DNA from: Bacillota bacterium
GTDB lineage: Bacteria > Bacillota > Clostridia > Acetivibrionales > JAKOSZ01
NCBI GenBank assembly: GCA_029776555.1
Contig: JAKOSZ010000262.1
Coordinates: forward strand, 1 to 8,545
Reading direction: 5' to 3'
Length of the DNA: 8,545 nt
In this document: piece by piece, positions 6,776 to 8,545 of the stretch
Layout: each line of letters starts with the position of its first letter
How positions within the stretch are numbered: the stretch's first letter is position 1
The notes under the pieces: model-generated
The model's database searches: none
Told to the model about the DNA's origin: nothing
Seen by the model: the letters and a program-made list of their open reading frames with translations, nothing else
Made by a program: the position numbers and the translations under genes

Positions 6776-6877
6776 ATACTTCAAACTGAGCAGGCGATGA
6801 ACCTGGTTAGGTTCATGGGGCTGGGCCGTAGTCGCGCGGCAGCAGATGAAAAAGACACATCTGCAGGACAGTAGTAT
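6776..6877 (+). ncRNA. NiCo (czcD) riboswitch aptamer
   Basis: The RNA matches the NiCo riboswitch, which binds Co2+ and Ni2+ (and reportedly Fe2+) at a four-way junction and raises expression of metal exporters. The family's conserved strings are present in order: ACTGAGCAGGC (6785-6795), ATGA/TCAT helix, GCTGGGC (6820-6826), GCGGCAGCAGATGA (6836-6849), CATCTG (6858-6863) and GGACAGT (6866-6872). Helices: P1 is ATACT (6776-6780) plus ACTG (6785-6788) with CAGT (6869-6872) plus AGTAT (6873-6877), with a four-base bulge. P2 is ATGAACC (6797-6803) with GGTTCAT (6810-6816). P3 is GCCG (6825-6828) with CGGC (6837-6840). P4 is CAGATG (6843-6848) with CATCTG (6858-6863). It precedes a cation-pump gene. 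Identification is from remembered family sequences and structure, not a covariance search. Confidence 0.88.
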
Positions 6878-6898
6878 GTTCCGCAGATGTGTTTTTTT
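6849..6898 (+). terminator. Riboswitch-controlled intrinsic terminator
   Basis: ACACATCTGC (6855-6864) pairs perfectly with GCAGATGTGT (6883-6892) across an 18-base loop, and TTTTTTT (6892-6898) follows. The stem can lengthen through AAAAAG (6849-6854) pairing with the T run. The 5' arm contains the whole 3' strand of riboswitch helix P4, and the loop contains the 3' strand of P1. Aptamer and terminator therefore exclude each other: metal-bound aptamer means read-through and gene ON, empty aptamer means termination. Confidence 0.9.
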
Positions 6899-6913
6899 AT
6901 CTGGTGCGGGAAC

Positions 6914-6947
6914 TAACAGGGGACAATGAAGTGACTTAAGCCTGTTA
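6914..6947 (+). repeat. Hairpin between riboswitch terminator and pump gene
   Basis: TAACAGG (6914-6920) and CCTGTTA (6941-6947) are perfect 7-base complements with a 20-base loop. The hairpin lies after the terminator and ends 36 bases before the TTG start, so it is present only in read-through transcripts. No T run follows. Its role is unknown; mRNA protection or processing is possible. Confidence 0.35.
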
Positions 6948-6966
6948 AAAGGACCCGGAAGGCTGG

Positions 6967-6976
6967 AAAGGGAGGT
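6967..6976 (+). promoter_or_regulatory. Strong Shine-Dalgarno that fixes the TTG start of the pump
   Basis: AAAGGGAGGT is nearly a full complement of the 16S rRNA tail and ends seven bases before the TTG at 6984. GGAAG (6957-6961) could pair with CTTCC (6979-6983) and enclose this site in a weak 5-bp hairpin, so some translational control is conceivable. Confidence 0.75.
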
Positions 6977-6983
6977 ATCTTCC

Positions 6984-8545
6984 TTGTCAGAAGGCAAAAT
7001 CCACCTGACAGGCATAACGACCGAAATGGCCAGAGAACTCCAGGAGAAGTTTGGGAAAAATGAGCTGACTCCAGGGAAAAAAGAAAGCTTTTTCCTTAAG
7101 GTTTTACATATTATCAGTGAACCCATGTTTTTACTCCTGATAATTGCCGCTGTTATCTATTTCTTCCTTGGGGAGCCGGGGGATGGCGCAGTAATGCTCA
7201 CCTTTGTGGCCGGCATCATCAGCATCGATGTTATCCAGGAGTGGAAAACCGATAAGACCCTAAACGCGCTCAAGGAATTGTCCGCTCCCCATATCAGGGT
7301 CATTCGCGACGGCGAAGAAAAGCAAATCCCCAGTGTTGACCTGGTGCCCGGAGACCTGATGCTGATTCACGAAGGCGTAAAAATTCCAGCTGACGGCATT
7401 ATTGTAAAGTGCAGCGACCTGTGCGTTGACGAATCTACTCTTACCGGGGAGGCTGAAGCTGTCTGGAAAACAGCTGCAGCTAATGCGGAACCGTCTTCCG
7501 GCTATTGGCGGAAAGATTACTGCTACGCAGGCACCCTTGTGACCCACGGTACGGCAGTGGTGCAGGTTAAGAAAATCGGGGCATTGACAGAATACGGTAA
7601 AATCGGCGCAAATGTGGCATCGGCGCCTGAATTGCCTACCCCTCTGCAAAAACAGACGAGAAGCCTTGTTAAACTTTGCGCTGCAATTGCCGCCTTGATG
7701 TTTGTCCAGGTTGGCATAGTGTCTTATCTTAACATGCCAGGCCTTCCATCAAGTGAGCGTTTGGTCGAAAGCGTTCTTGCCGGCATTACCATTGCAATGG
7801 CAATGATTCCCGAAGAACTCCCGGTAATCCTTACGGTTTTCCTCTCCATGGGAGCATGGCGGCTTGCGAAAAAGCGTTCTCTCATACGCAGACTGCCGTC
7901 AGTGGAAACCCTGGGTGCTGTTTCGGTGCTCTGTGTGGATAAAACCGGCACCATTACTTTAAACCAAATGACAGTAGAGGATATATGGACAATGGATGGG
8001 GATGCCATGAGGTTTTATGAGGTCATGGGACTTGGCTGCGAAACCAATGCCTATGACCCAATGGAAAAAGCAATGCTTGAGCACTGCGAAAAGCTGGGCA
8101 TCAGCAAAGCCCATCTTTTTGAGGGCGAGCTGATTGCAGAATACGCCTTTACCAATGAATTGAAAATGATGGGACACGTGTGGCAGCACGAAGGTGAGAT
8201 TATTATTGCCGCTAAAGGTTCTCCTGAACGCATACTCATGATTTGCGAGATGACCGATAGCGATCGCAAAAAAGTGGAAGATAAAGTCCGGGAGATGTCG
8301 GAAAAGGGCCTGCGGGTAATTGCTGTTGGCACCAGGAAGCTTGACACAGAGGCGGATATTCCTGCCGAAATCACCGACTGCAGGCTGACCTTCTGCGGCC
8401 TGGTGGGCCTTGCCGATCCACCCAGGGAAAATATAAAAGAAAATATTGCCGTCTGCAATAAGGCCGGCATCCGCGTGGTGATGATTACCGGAGACAGTGC
8501 CATCACCGCCGCCAGCATAGCTAAGAAAATCGGCATGCCCAATTA
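6984..8545 (+). CDS. Type II cation-transporting P-type ATPase, 3' end missing; probable transition-metal exporter
   Basis: This membrane pump couples ATP hydrolysis to cation transport. The TTG start is chosen from the ribosome binding site at 6967-6976. The first 520 residues are in the window; the frame is open to the right edge, so membrane segments 5 onward are missing. Only two helices (residues about 47-63 and 69-85) precede the A-domain, and there is no N-terminal metal-binding domain or CPC motif, so it is type II rather than P1B. The A-domain has TGEA at 154-157 (usually TGES). Helices 3 (about 231-249) and 4 (about 264-290) follow, the latter with PEELP at 276-280 (usually PEGLP). 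Next come DKTGT with phosphorylated D319, the nucleotide-binding KGSPE at 411-415, DPPR at 478-481, and TGD at 502-504. By homology it would be called a Ca2+ pump. The NiCo riboswitch upstream instead suggests Co2+, Ni2+ or Fe2+ efflux (inference). Confidence 0.93.
   Translation, partial: MSEGKIHLTGITTEMARELQEKFGKNELTPGKKESFFLKVLHIISEPMFLLLIIAAVIYFFLGEPGDGAVMLTFVAGIISIDVIQEWKTDKTLNALKELSAPHIRVIRDGEEKQIPSVDLVPGDLMLIHEGVKIPADGIIVKCSDLCVDESTLTGEAEAVWKTAAANAEPSSGYWRKDYCYAGTLVTHGTAVVQVKKIGALTEYGKIGANVASAPELPTPLQKQTRSLVKLCAAIAALMFVQVGIVSYLNMPGLPSSERLVESVLAGITIAMAMIPEELPVILTVFLSMGAWRLAKKRSLIRRLPSVETLGAVSVLCVDKTGTITLNQMTVEDIWTMDGDAMRFYEVMGLGCETNAYDPMEKAMLEHCEKLGISKAHLFEGELIAEYAFTNELKMMGHVWQHEGEIIIAAKGSPERILMICEMTDSDRKKVEDKVREMSEKGLRVIAVGTRKLDTEADIPAEITDCRLTFCGLVGLADPPRENIKENIAVCNKAGIRVVMITGDSAITAASIAKKIGMPN

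Noticed and set aside
8051..8542. Long - strand open frame (163 codons) at the right end
   Set aside because: The + strand here encodes the P-type ATPase N- and P-domains with KGSPE, DPPR and TGD motifs, so the opposite frame is a shadow.
6984..8545. Plain annotation of the pump as a Ca2+-transporting ATPase
   Set aside because: The motifs only establish type II. Helices 5 and 6, which hold most cation ligands, are outside the window, and the NiCo riboswitch argues for another metal.

Overview
The gene set and order point to a Gram-positive Firmicute, most likely in the class Clostridia. The window carries the downstream half of a walRK (yyc) cell-wall regulation cluster: walK, yycH, yycI and walJ, with a murA gene inserted. 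Arginine AGG and isoleucine ATA codons are common, and two genes appear to start with TTG. I cannot name a genus from sequence alone.

Positions 1-6585 are the wal region, all on the + strand. It opens inside walK (sensor kinase, 5' end cut off). A short intergenic gap follows, with a WalR-box-like direct repeat placed just upstream of a TATAAT. Next come an unrecognised exported 177-residue protein with a CX5C motif, then yycH and yycI, the two single-pass membrane regulators of WalK. A probable terminator and an extended -10 promoter then separate off murA (first committed step of peptidoglycan synthesis) and walJ (metallo-beta-lactamase-fold nuclease/hydrolase family). The cluster therefore joins the sensing of wall status to synthesis of wall precursor. 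A weak terminator follows walJ. The htrA-type protease gene that often closes wal clusters is not seen.

Positions 6586-6983 are a 398-base stretch with no protein gene, but it is dense in regulation. It holds a good sigma-A-type promoter, a 5' stem-loop, and an RNA that closely matches the NiCo (czcD) riboswitch. The riboswitch's P4 helix is mutually exclusive with a perfect 10-bp terminator hairpin followed by seven T. A further small hairpin and a strong Shine-Dalgarno then lead to a TTG start.

Positions 6984-8545 are the first 520 codons of a type II (P2-like) cation-transporting P-type ATPase, which runs off the right edge. Its fourth membrane segment carries PEELP in place of the usual PEGLP, and the A-domain motif is TGEA in place of TGES. 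The riboswitch and pump together suggest a transition-metal (Co2+, Ni2+ or Fe2+) efflux unit switched on by the metal. This pairing is the most interesting item in the window. No CRISPR array, rRNA, tRNA, insertion sequence or integrase was seen.
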